From positions 682,001-746,000 of the forward strand of contig NZ_FMCU01000002.1 in the NCBI RefSeq assembly GCF_900091525.1: 64,000 nt of DNA, written 5' to 3'. Positions 58,101-64,000 of this stretch are shown piece after piece. Source of the DNA: Micromonospora matsumotoense. Lineage in GTDB: Bacteria; Actinomycetota; Actinomycetes; Mycobacteriales; Micromonosporaceae. The notes below the pieces were generated by a model. It saw nothing but the letters and a program-made list of their open reading frames with translations, was not told where the DNA came from and made no database searches. The translations under genes and the position numbers were made by a program. Each line of letters starts with the position of its first letter. The stretch's first letter is position 1.

Positions 58101-59861
58101 ATGCGTCACGCCCAGCACCACCGGACGACCGGCCCGACCCCCCGCCCCGGCGCCCGGGACGACTCCCGCCGACCCGGCAACACCCAGCCTCCCCTCTTCG
58201 CGCACCCGGTGCCCGCACCACCGCCGGGGACCTACCTGACGACCGTCTACCGACTCCGGGTCGACCCGACCGCCGCCGGCCTGACCCGGGCGCTCCACCG
58301 TCAGTACCTGGTGGACAGCGGCTTCCCGGTCAACACCCGGCAGGTCGCCGGAGCGCCCGCGCTGCTGGTGCACGGCACCGTGCCCCGCCCCCGCGCCGAC
58401 TGGTGCGACGTCCTCACCGGACTCACCGGCCGCGAGGTCGACCTCGGCCACAGCAGCGGTGGCGGGTTGCTCCTGCTCGCCGTCGACGACCAGGCGTACG
58501 CCCTCACCTACGGCACGCTGGGCCGGCACATGATCGACCAGGGGGCGGTCGACCCCACGTTCGGGGTCTCCTTCGCCGTACGCGCACTGTTGCCCAGCGA
58601 GATCCGCCAGGTTCGGCGGCGGATGATCGGCACCAGCGGACGGGTGGACCGCAGCCTCGTCCCGGCCGGCCAGCCCATCCGCAAGTTCGGCATCGACAAG
58701 TGGGGCGAGATCGTCGGCCAGCTCTGCGGCCCGACCGACAACCCGAACCTGACCGTGTGCCGTCGCACCGGCCGGCCCACCCGGATCGAGGGCGGCGACG
58801 CACTACGCATCCACCTCGCCGTGCAGCCCGCCGCGCTGCTCGCCGACCTGCGGGAGATCGACCGGGTCTGCCGGCAGGAGTCGCCGCTGGCCGACCTGGC
58901 CTTCGTCACCCAGATCCGGCCGGTCTCCTCCCGGGACCCCCGGTTGCCCGCGCTCGCCGCCGAGTTGGACGCGCGGCTCGGCCAGCCCGACCCGGCGCAC
59001 CTCGGGATGGCCGTCCCCGGCGATCTCGTCGCGGACATCGAGGACGTCCGGTCCTACCGGATCCAGGTCCCGAAGTCCGGCCGCCGGGCCACCCTCACCC
59101 CCGAGCTGGACCTGCCCGCCCTGCTGGCCCACACCCGTCGGGCGTCCGACGGTGACCGGTGGTCCGGGCTCCAGCGGGGACGGATCACCCTCTGCGCCGA
59201 CGCGGGTGGCACCGAGGAACTGGTCTCGATGCCGGCCTCCCGCTGGATCACCGCCGAGGTGGCGGTCGGCACGAGCCACCTGCTGCTACACGAGGGCGGC
59301 TGGTACGAGATCGGCGACCGGCACCGCGAGTTCCTGCACCAGGAGATCGCCGGGATCCTGGCCCGCCCCTGCGGCACCGCCCTGCCGCCGTGGACGTCCG
59401 ACCTACCCGACGAGGACGCCTACAACCGGGCCGCCGCCGACCGCGACCCCCGCCTGGTCCTGCTGGACAAGAAGCTGCTCCGCACGGCTCAGCACCGGCG
59501 CGGCATCGAGGCCTGCGACCTGCTCGGCCCGGATGGCGAGCTGATCCACGTCAAGCGCGCCTCCGGCAGTTCCCCGCTGAGCCACCTCTTCGCCCAGGGT
59601 GCCGCCTCGGTGGACGCCCTGCGTTACGAGGCGGACGCCCGGGAGCGGCTCGCCGAACTGGTCCGGCGGCAGCCCCACGGCCGGGAGATCGGTGCGGACT
59701 TCCGACCCCGCAAGGTGATCTACGCGATCGCCCTGGGCAGTGGCCGGGCCGTCACCGTCGGCACGCTGTTCACCTTCGCCCAGGTGGCGCTCTACCGGGC
59801 GGTGAAGGCGCTGCGTGCCGAGGACGTCGACGTCGAGGTCGTCGGCATCCCCGCCACCTGA
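58101..59861 (+). CDS. DUF6119/TIGR04141-like sporadically distributed protein
   Basis: A 586-residue protein. The family pattern is clear in the C-terminal half: RLVLLDKKLL, RRGIEACDLLGPDGELIHVKR, SGSSPLSHLFAQGAASVDALR, then PRKVIYAIALGSGRAVTVGTLFTF. The N-terminal 200 residues are variable and carry no signal peptide. The family occurs patchily, often near restriction genes, and is thought to be part of phage defence, but its activity is unknown. The ATG at 58101 has AGGAG seven bases upstream; an ATG five codons earlier is possible. It is divergent from a methylase-like gene, with a shared inverted repeat. Confidence 0.82.
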   Translation: MRHAQHHRTTGPTPRPGARDDSRRPGNTQPPLFAHPVPAPPPGTYLTTVYRLRVDPTAAGLTRALHRQYLVDSGFPVNTRQVAGAPALLVHGTVPRPRADWCDVLTGLTGREVDLGHSSGGGLLLLAVDDQAYALTYGTLGRHMIDQGAVDPTFGVSFAVRALLPSEIRQVRRRMIGTSGRVDRSLVPAGQPIRKFGIDKWGEIVGQLCGPTDNPNLTVCRRTGRPTRIEGGDALRIHLAVQPAALLADLREIDRVCRQESPLADLAFVTQIRPVSSRDPRLPALAAELDARLGQPDPAHLGMAVPGDLVADIEDVRSYRIQVPKSGRRATLTPELDLPALLAHTRRASDGDRWSGLQRGRITLCADAGGTEELVSMPASRWITAEVAVGTSHLLLHEGGWYEIGDRHREFLHQEIAGILARPCGTALPPWTSDLPDEDAYNRAAADRDPRLVLLDKKLLRTAQHRRGIEACDLLGPDGELIHVKRASGSSPLSHLFAQGAASVDALRYEADARERLAELVRRQPHGREIGADFRPRKVIYAIALGSGRAVTVGTLFTFAQVALYRAVKALRAEDVDVEVVGIPAT

Positions 59862-59903
59862 TCCACCTCCCACCTCAAGCCGATCTCACCCAGGAGGCGC
59901 GTG

Positions 59904-60059
59904 ATGAGTTCCGACGGCTCTCCCCCCGCTCCGCCGGGTCTCCCCCCGAAGATCATCGGGCCTGGTCCCGGTCTCACCCCGCCGACCGCCGACCCGGGCG
60001 AGCTCGACCTACGCGACCGGTGCAGGCGGGGGTCCACACCTACCGGGCGGGTCTGGTGA
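59904..60059 (+). CDS. Short proline-rich ORF downstream of the DUF6119 gene (51 aa)
   Basis: A 51-residue reading frame starting MSSDGSPPAPPGLPPKIIG and ending RGSTPTGRVW. It is rich in Pro and Gly, with one Cys and a basic end. An AGGAGG ribosome site lies seven bases before the ATG, and the frame starts 42 bp after the DUF6119 stop, so it may be translated as part of that unit. It overlaps the end of the convergent 110-aa gene. No family is recognised. The strong ribosome site is the main support. Confidence 0.5.
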   Translation: MSSDGSPPAPPGLPPKIIGPGPGLTPPTADPGELDLRDRCRRGSTPTGRVW

Positions 60060-60372
60060 CCTGAGCGGGCGTGCGGCGGGTGCCGGTGACCGCGGTGCGG
60101 GGCAGTCGGCCCGCGCGGGAGTGACCGGCCAGGGTGTCGCCGTCCACCACCACGTCGAAGTCGAGGTGCAGGCGCATCGGCCGGGTCACCGACTGCCGCC
60201 AGGTCACCCGGTCTTCGACACAGGACAGTGCCGTCAGCGCCACGGTCTCCGACGCCGTCGACGCGGTGCCGGCGGGCACCCCGCCGGTGTCGTGGAAGAC
60301 GTAGGTGGCGCGGAGCGTGCCGATGGGGGTCTTGAGGCTCACGTCCCAGGTGCCGATCACGGGATGTGCCAC
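60040..60372 (-). CDS. Small conserved-type hypothetical protein (110 aa)
   Basis: A 110-residue soluble protein starting VAHPVIGTWDVSLKTPIGTLRATYVF. The pattern of beta strands (GTWDVSL, LRATYVF, ETVALTAL, RLHLDFDVVV, DTLAGHSR) suggests a small lipocalin-like or beta-barrel fold. It has one Cys in the middle. No family is named. It starts at GTG 60372 with AGGAGG upstream, 10 bp after the stop of the DJ-1/PfpI gene, so they are co-transcribed. It may help that enzyme or be an independent binding protein. Confidence 0.72.
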   Translation of the reverse strand: MAHPVIGTWDVSLKTPIGTLRATYVFHDTGGVPAGTASTASETVALTALSCVEDRVTWRQSVTRPMRLHLDFDVVVDGDTLAGHSRAGRLPRTAVTGTRRTPAQVTRPAR

Positions 60373-60382
60373 CGTTGCCTCC

Positions 60383-61036
60383 TCAGACCGTGACGGGTAG
60401 GTGGCCGGCGGCACGCCACACGGTGCCGCGTCGCTCGTACGCGAAGAGGATCTCCACGGCGTGCGCGACCCGGGGACCGAACTCCCGGTCCAGGAGGTGC
60501 AGCCCGAGGTCCAGGCCGGAGGTGACGCCGCCGGAAGTGACGAGGTCGCCGTCGTCGACGACCCGCGCCGGCACCGCGCGCACGCCGGTGGCGTCGAGCG
60601 CGTCCATGCCGAGGTGGTGGGTCACCGCGTGGCGACCCTCGATCAGGCCGGCCATGGCCAGGGCGAGCGACCCGCCGCAGACGGCCGCCACCGTCACGTC
60701 GGGGTTGTCGAGGGCGGCGCGCAGCGGTACGGCCGCCGAGTCGGCGAACCGGGCCAGCAGCACGGGAATCGTCGCCACGCCCTCGTCGGGGTCACCGGTG
60801 GTGGGTCCGCTGGCACCGGGCACCACGACGTAGCCGGGCCGGGCCGGGTCCAGCCGGGCGGTCGCGCGCAGCGTCAGGCCCCGGGTGCCGCCGACCACCT
60901 CCCGGGGGCCTTCGACCGAGACGAGTTCCACCGTCAGGGCACTCCCGGCGGCGTCGGCGCCGGCCGCCAGGACCTCGAAGGGCGCGATGACATCGAGCGG
61001 GTCGAACCCGTCGAACAACACGATCTGGATCAGCAT
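60383..61036 (-). CDS. DJ-1/PfpI family protein, isonitrile hydratase-like
   Basis: A 217-residue protein of the class I glutamine amidotransferase-like DJ-1/PfpI group. The opening LIQIVLFDGFDPLDVIAPFEVL is typical, and the nucleophile Cys lies in VAAVCGGSLALAMAGL. The family's acidic residue is in the first segment (DVIAPFEVL, Glu). TSGGVTSGLDLGLHLLDREFG is characteristic of isonitrile hydratase-like and GlxA-like proteins. A hydratase role is inferred from family resemblance only. It may start at ATG 61036 or at GTG 61042. It is divergent from a GlxA-type regulator, which is likely to control it. Confidence 0.87.
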   Translation of the reverse strand: MLIQIVLFDGFDPLDVIAPFEVLAAGADAAGSALTVELVSVEGPREVVGGTRGLTLRATARLDPARPGYVVVPGASGPTTGDPDEGVATIPVLLARFADSAAVPLRAALDNPDVTVAAVCGGSLALAMAGLIEGRHAVTHHLGMDALDATGVRAVPARVVDDGDLVTSGGVTSGLDLGLHLLDREFGPRVAHAVEILFAYERRGTVWRAAGHLPVTV

Positions 61037-61073
61037 GTCCACGATCCTCGGCCTCGCCGCAGCCGCCGGCCAG

Positions 61074-61087
61074 TGGCAGGATTGCCA
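61074..61087. promoter_or_regulatory. Candidate operator between DJ-1/PfpI and GlxA genes
   Basis: TGGCA-N4-TGCCA is a perfect 5-bp inverted repeat; a second TTGCCA lies about 30 bp further. The 120-bp divergent spacer is the likely control region. Assignment to the GlxA-type regulator is inference. Confidence 0.4.
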
Positions 61088-61156
61088 TGGCCCGACGGCT
61101 TCTTGCCACCCCGCACGTTGCCGGGTGCCCGCCGTCGATCCGAAGGAGGTGCCGCT

Positions 61157-62110
61157 GTGCACACCGTGCTGGTGCTGGCGCTCCCGGGCACGATCGCGTT
61201 CGACCTGGCCACCCCGATCGAGGTGCTGGGCCGGGTGCGGTTGCCGGGCGGTCGGGCCGGCTACCGGGTGCTGGTCTGCGGCAGCGAGCCGGTCGTCGAC
61301 GCCGGCCCGCTGCGGCTGGCCGTCGACCGAGGCCTCGACGCGCTCGCCCACGCCGACACCGTCATCGTGCCCGGCCGGTACGACCCGGCCGCGCCGGTGC
61401 CCGGTGGGGTGCGGGACGCGCTGCGGGCCGCCGCAGCCGCCGGCACCCGGATCGCGTCGATCTGCGTCGGCGCGTTCACCCTGGCCGCCGCCGGGTTGCT
61501 CGACGGCCGGCGGGCCACCACGCACTGGGCCGCCGCCGAGCGGTTACAGGCGACGTTCCCGGCCGTCCGGGTCGACCCGGAGGTGCTGTACGTCGACACC
61601 GGCCAGTTCGTCACCTCCGCCGGGGCGACCGCGGGCGTGGACATGTGCCTGCACCTGGTACGCCGTGACCACGGCGCCGCGGTCGCCGCCGACGCGTCCC
61701 GGCAGGCCGTGGCCCCGCTGCACCGCGACGGCGGGCAGGCGCAGTTCATCGTGCGCCCCGGCGCGGACCCCGCCGGGGTGGGCCTCGGCCCGGTCCTGGA
61801 ATGGTGGGAGTCGCACGCCGACAAGCGGCTGACCCTGGCCGACGTGGCGGCCCGGGCCGGGCTCAGCGTGCGTACGCTCAACCGCCGCTTCCACGAGGAG
61901 ACCGGCCGTACCCCGATGCAGTGGGTCACCGCCGTGCGCATCCGCCGGGCGCAGGAACTGCTGGAACGCACCGACCACGGCGTCGACCGGATCGCCCACC
62001 TCGTCGGTTTCGCCTCACCGGCGCACTTCCGGGTCCAGTTCAAGCGGCTCAGTGGGGTGTCGCCGCAGGCGTACCGCAGGACTTTCGTCGCCGCGCCGGT
62101 GCCATCCTGA
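61157..62110 (+). CDS. GlxA-type AraC-family transcriptional regulator
   Basis: A 317-residue regulator. The N-terminal half (1-190) is DJ-1/PfpI-like with TIAFDLATPIEVLGRV and RIASICVGAFTLAAAGLLDGRRATTHW. The C-terminal half has two AraC helix-turn-helix motifs: LTLADVAARAGLSVRTLNRRFHEETG and VDRIAHLVGFASPAHFRVQFKRLSG, followed by SPQAYRRTF. The enzyme-like half probably senses a ligand. It most likely activates the divergent DJ-1/PfpI operon. GTG 61157 follows AAGGAGGT, seven bases away. Confidence 0.92.
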   Translation: MHTVLVLALPGTIAFDLATPIEVLGRVRLPGGRAGYRVLVCGSEPVVDAGPLRLAVDRGLDALAHADTVIVPGRYDPAAPVPGGVRDALRAAAAAGTRIASICVGAFTLAAAGLLDGRRATTHWAAAERLQATFPAVRVDPEVLYVDTGQFVTSAGATAGVDMCLHLVRRDHGAAVAADASRQAVAPLHRDGGQAQFIVRPGADPAGVGLGPVLEWWESHADKRLTLADVAARAGLSVRTLNRRFHEETGRTPMQWVTAVRIRRAQELLERTDHGVDRIAHLVGFASPAHFRVQFKRLSGVSPQAYRRTFVAAPVPS

Positions 62111-62236
62111 GCGGCCATTCCCCGCGAACGGCACAGGTCGCCGGGGTTCGTCGGCACCTGGTCCCGTCGCCGTGCCCGGTCGCGACCGCCGGCATAGTGT
62201 TGACCAAGGATCTGACGGGCGGTACGAGGAGTAGAC

Positions 62237-62644
62237 GTGAGCGACTGGAACGAGAAGATCATCGCTGAGTTCCGTGCCCAGGGTGGGCAGGTCGGTGGAC
62301 AGTTCGCCGGTGCCCCGCTGCTGCTGTTGCACACCGTCGGTGCCAGGAGCGGCCGACCCCGGGTGAACCCGATGATGTACCAGAAGCTGGACGGCGGTTA
62401 TGCCGTGTTCGCCTCCAAGGCCGGCGCGCCCACCAGTCCCGACTGGTACCACAACCTGCTCGCCCATCCTCGGGTCCGGGCGGAGATCGGCACGGACACC
62501 GTCGAGCTGGTCGCCAGAGTCACCGCCGGGGACGAGCGGGAACGGATCTGGAGCGCCCAGAAGGCCGCGTACCCGGGCTTCGCCGACTACGAGCAGCAGA
62601 CCACCCGCCAGATCCCGGTCGTGGTGCTGGAACCCGCGCCGTAG
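62237..62644 (+). CDS. Deazaflavin (F420)-dependent nitroreductase family protein
   Basis: A 135-residue protein of the DDN/F420-binding split beta-barrel family, restricted mainly to actinobacteria. It shows LLLLHTVGARSGRPRVNPMMY, then GYAVFASKAGAPTSPDWYHNLLAHPRV, both hallmark blocks; the Lys and Arg residues contact the F420 polyglutamate tail in relatives. The C-terminal block ERERIWSAQKAAYPGFADYEQQT is also characteristic. Substrates of this subgroup are unknown; quinone reduction has been proposed for relatives. Start GTG 62237. Confidence 0.92.
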   Translation: MSDWNEKIIAEFRAQGGQVGGQFAGAPLLLLHTVGARSGRPRVNPMMYQKLDGGYAVFASKAGAPTSPDWYHNLLAHPRVRAEIGTDTVELVARVTAGDERERIWSAQKAAYPGFADYEQQTTRQIPVVVLEPAP

Positions 62645-62747
62645 GCGCAGACTGTCGTACGCCGTCCTCGGTGAGGTCCGCGTCGGTGCGCAGTCGCTGA
62701 GAAACTGCCGTGCAGGTGCACCTCGAGCAGGCGGGGGGAGCTGGTCC

Positions 62748-63638
62748 TCATCGGACGAGGCGCAGTGCGGTGCTGGCGGCGGTCCGGACCGCCGCCGTCA
62801 GCGCCGCCAACGCCGTCGACTCCAGGCGCCAGTACTGCCAGTACAGCGGCACGTCGAGGTGCCGGCCGGCGGCCAGGTCGACGAGGCGACCGGCGGCGAG
62901 GTCGGGCCGGGCGACGGCCTCGGGGAGCAGGCCCCAGCCGAGGCCGAGCCGGATCGCCTGGGTGAAACCGGCGGTCCCCGGCACGAAGTGCGTCGGCGGG
63001 TCGATGTCGCGCCGGATGAGCGTACGGACGAAGCGGTGTTGCAGGGTGTCCTTGCGGTCGAAGCGGATCATCGGCGCGGTCGGGAACGCCGTCGCGGGCT
63101 CGCGGTCGGCGAACCACGCCGAGTGGGCGGCGGGTGCGGCGACGGCGAGGTACCGCAGCGCGCCGAGGCGCAGGACCCGGCAGCCCTGTACGGCGGTGCG
63201 TTCGGTGGTGACCGCCGCCATCACGGTGCCGTCGCGCAGCAGGTGTGCGGTGTGCCCCTCGTCGTCGGTGCGCAGGTCGACCAGCACGTCGGGCACGGCG
63301 GTCAGGGCCGGCAGGAACCAGCCGGCGAGGGAGTCGGCGTTGACCACGACGGCGACCCGGGTGTGGGTGTGGTCGCGCAGCGCGCCGCGTGCCGCGTCGA
63401 GGGCCTCCTGTTCCAGCAGCGCCAACTGCCCGCCGAGGCGTACCAGGGGTGCTCCGGCGGCCGTCGGCACGCACGGCCGGGTGCGGCGCACGAGCACCTG
63501 CCCGACGGCCTGCTCCAACGCCTTGATGCGCTGGCTGACCGCCGACGGGGTGACGCGCAGCACCCGCGCGGCGGCGTCGAAGCTGCCGTGGGTGACGACC
63601 GCCTGGAACGTCACCAGCTGGACCGGGTCGAGTGACAT
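62748..63638 (-). CDS. lysG: LysR-family regulator, ArgP/LysG type
   Basis: A 296-residue LysR-type regulator. The N-terminal winged helix is DPVQLVTFQAVVTHGSFDAAARVLRVTPSAVSQRIKALE (4-42). The effector domain follows (from about 90) with PGTAGFTQAIRLGLGWGLLPE, as in ArgP/LysG. LysG senses intracellular lysine or arginine and activates lysE. The divergent lysE-like gene starts 69 bp away, with an LTTR box between, which supports the pairing. The ATG at 63638 is standard for the family. Confidence 0.92.
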   Translation of the reverse strand: MSLDPVQLVTFQAVVTHGSFDAAARVLRVTPSAVSQRIKALEQAVGQVLVRRTRPCVPTAAGAPLVRLGGQLALLEQEALDAARGALRDHTHTRVAVVVNADSLAGWFLPALTAVPDVLVDLRTDDEGHTAHLLRDGTVMAAVTTERTAVQGCRVLRLGALRYLAVAAPAAHSAWFADREPATAFPTAPMIRFDRKDTLQHRFVRTLIRRDIDPPTHFVPGTAGFTQAIRLGLGWGLLPEAVARPDLAAGRLVDLAAGRHLDVPLYWQYWRLESTALAALTAAVRTAASTALRLVR

Positions 63639-63642
63639 GAGC

Positions 63643-63665
63643 GATTCTAACGGCCGTGAAGAATC
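63643..63665. promoter_or_regulatory. Candidate LysR-type box between lysG and lysE
   Basis: GATTCT-N11-AGAATC is a perfect 6-bp inverted repeat fitting the T-N11-A form of LysR-type sites. It lies 5 bp from the regulator start and 43 bp from the lysE start, so it could serve autoregulation and activation. Confidence 0.65.
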
Positions 63666-63707
63666 TTTAGCTGGAGTGCGGGAGTCGCCCGCCCTAGCCT
63701 GGCCGCC

Positions 63708-64000
63708 ATGGGTTCCGTGCTCGCCGGTTTCGGCTTCTCCCTCGCGTTGATCGTCGCCATCGGGGCGCAGAACGCCTTCGTGCTGCGTCAGGGGCTACGC
63801 CGTGAGCACGTGCTCCCGGTGGTGGCGGTCTGTGTGGCCGCCGACGCCACGTTGATGACCGCCGGCATCGCGGGCCTCGGCGCGCTGCTGACCGGATCAC
63901 CCGCCGTCCTGGCCGCCGTCCGGTGGGGCGGCGTCGCCTTCCTGCTCGGGTACGCGGTGCTGGCCGCCCGCCGCGCCCTGCGTCCCACCGCCCTGACCCC
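63708..64000 (+). CDS. lysE: LysE family amino-acid exporter (partial, cut by window end)
   Basis: The first 97 codons of a membrane transporter. It starts [28 protein letters not shown], the classic N-terminus of LysE exporters, with [11 protein letters not shown] diagnostic. Two further hydrophobic segments follow ([16 protein letters not shown] and the segment ending [14 protein letters not shown]). The protein exports lysine or arginine when internal levels rise. It is divergent from the LysG-type regulator. The gene continues beyond 64000. Confidence 0.9.
   Translation, partial: MGSVLAGFGFSLALIVAIGAQNAFVLRQGLRREHVLPVVAVCVAADATLMTAGIAGLGALLTGSPAVLAAVRWGGVAFLLGYAVLAARRALRPTALT

Noticed and set aside
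59904..60059. Lasso or lanthipeptide precursor
   Set aside because: No cyclase, peptidase or lanthipeptide enzyme gene is adjacent, and the peptide has only one Cys.

Overview
The window is very G+C-rich DNA with dense actinobacterial gene content: frequent GTG starts, an F420-type reductase, a class F sortase, an ESX-type toxin cassette, XRE-DUF5753 and NB-ARC/TPR regulators, and a mycobacterial-style LexA box. A member of the Micromonosporaceae, such as Micromonospora, is the most likely source. This is an inference from gene content; no rRNA or tRNA gene was seen. No integrase, transposase, CRISPR array or complete mobile element was recognised.

Positions 1-25 kb look like ordinary chromosome: ribonuclease HI, a class C beta-lactamase-like hydrolase, lycopene cyclase, a bacterial serpin, a Gfo/Idh/MocA oxidoreductase, two MFS transporters, a methyltransferase, a surface protein with its class F sortase, a CorA transporter, a secreted C39-like protein, YchJ, a mechanosensitive-channel-like protein next to a Ser/Thr kinase that has lost key catalytic residues, a MarR/prolyl aminopeptidase pair, a Tat-exported amidase, a glutamate synthase-like protein, DNA polymerase IV, an SDR with a zinc knuckle, and a secreted four-repeat protein. 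Strong hairpin terminators separate several of these units.

Positions 25.4-60 kb read as a conflict and defence island. It starts with an ESX-type toxin/immunity cassette (25.4-27.9 kb). Next is a tightly coupled five-gene minus-strand operon (34.6 to 27.9 kb): a GmrSD-type restriction protein fused to an alkyltransferase-like domain, a UvrD-like helicase with a RelE-like N-terminus, a DUF6308 protein, a 93-residue unknown, and a zinc-ribbon/GIY-YIG-like protein. A regulatory and signalling block follows (34.7-40.6 kb) with an NB-ARC/TPR protein, DUF6879, XRE-DUF5753 and GntR proteins. In it, an NB-ARC protein and a small divergently encoded protein share a VVQARD-x-x-GG tag. The largest unit is a minus-strand DISARM-like cluster (54.8 to 40.9 kb). 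It consists of one giant protein (Hanks kinase, DEAD/DEAH helicase, DUF1998-type zinc region and a C-terminal PD-(D/E)XK-like nuclease), a DrmD-like SNF2 helicase, a DrmMI-like Eco57I methylase and a small coiled-coil protein. The last part of the methylase and the genes beyond it lie in a clearly lower-G+C block. Finally, a methylase-like protein with a changed catalytic motif stands divergently from a DUF6119 protein across a palindrome (56.0-59.9 kb).

Positions 60-64 kb return to chromosomal genes: a DJ-1/PfpI hydrolase divergent from a GlxA-type regulator, a deazaflavin reductase, and a LysR (ArgP/LysG) regulator divergent from a LysE exporter cut by the window edge.
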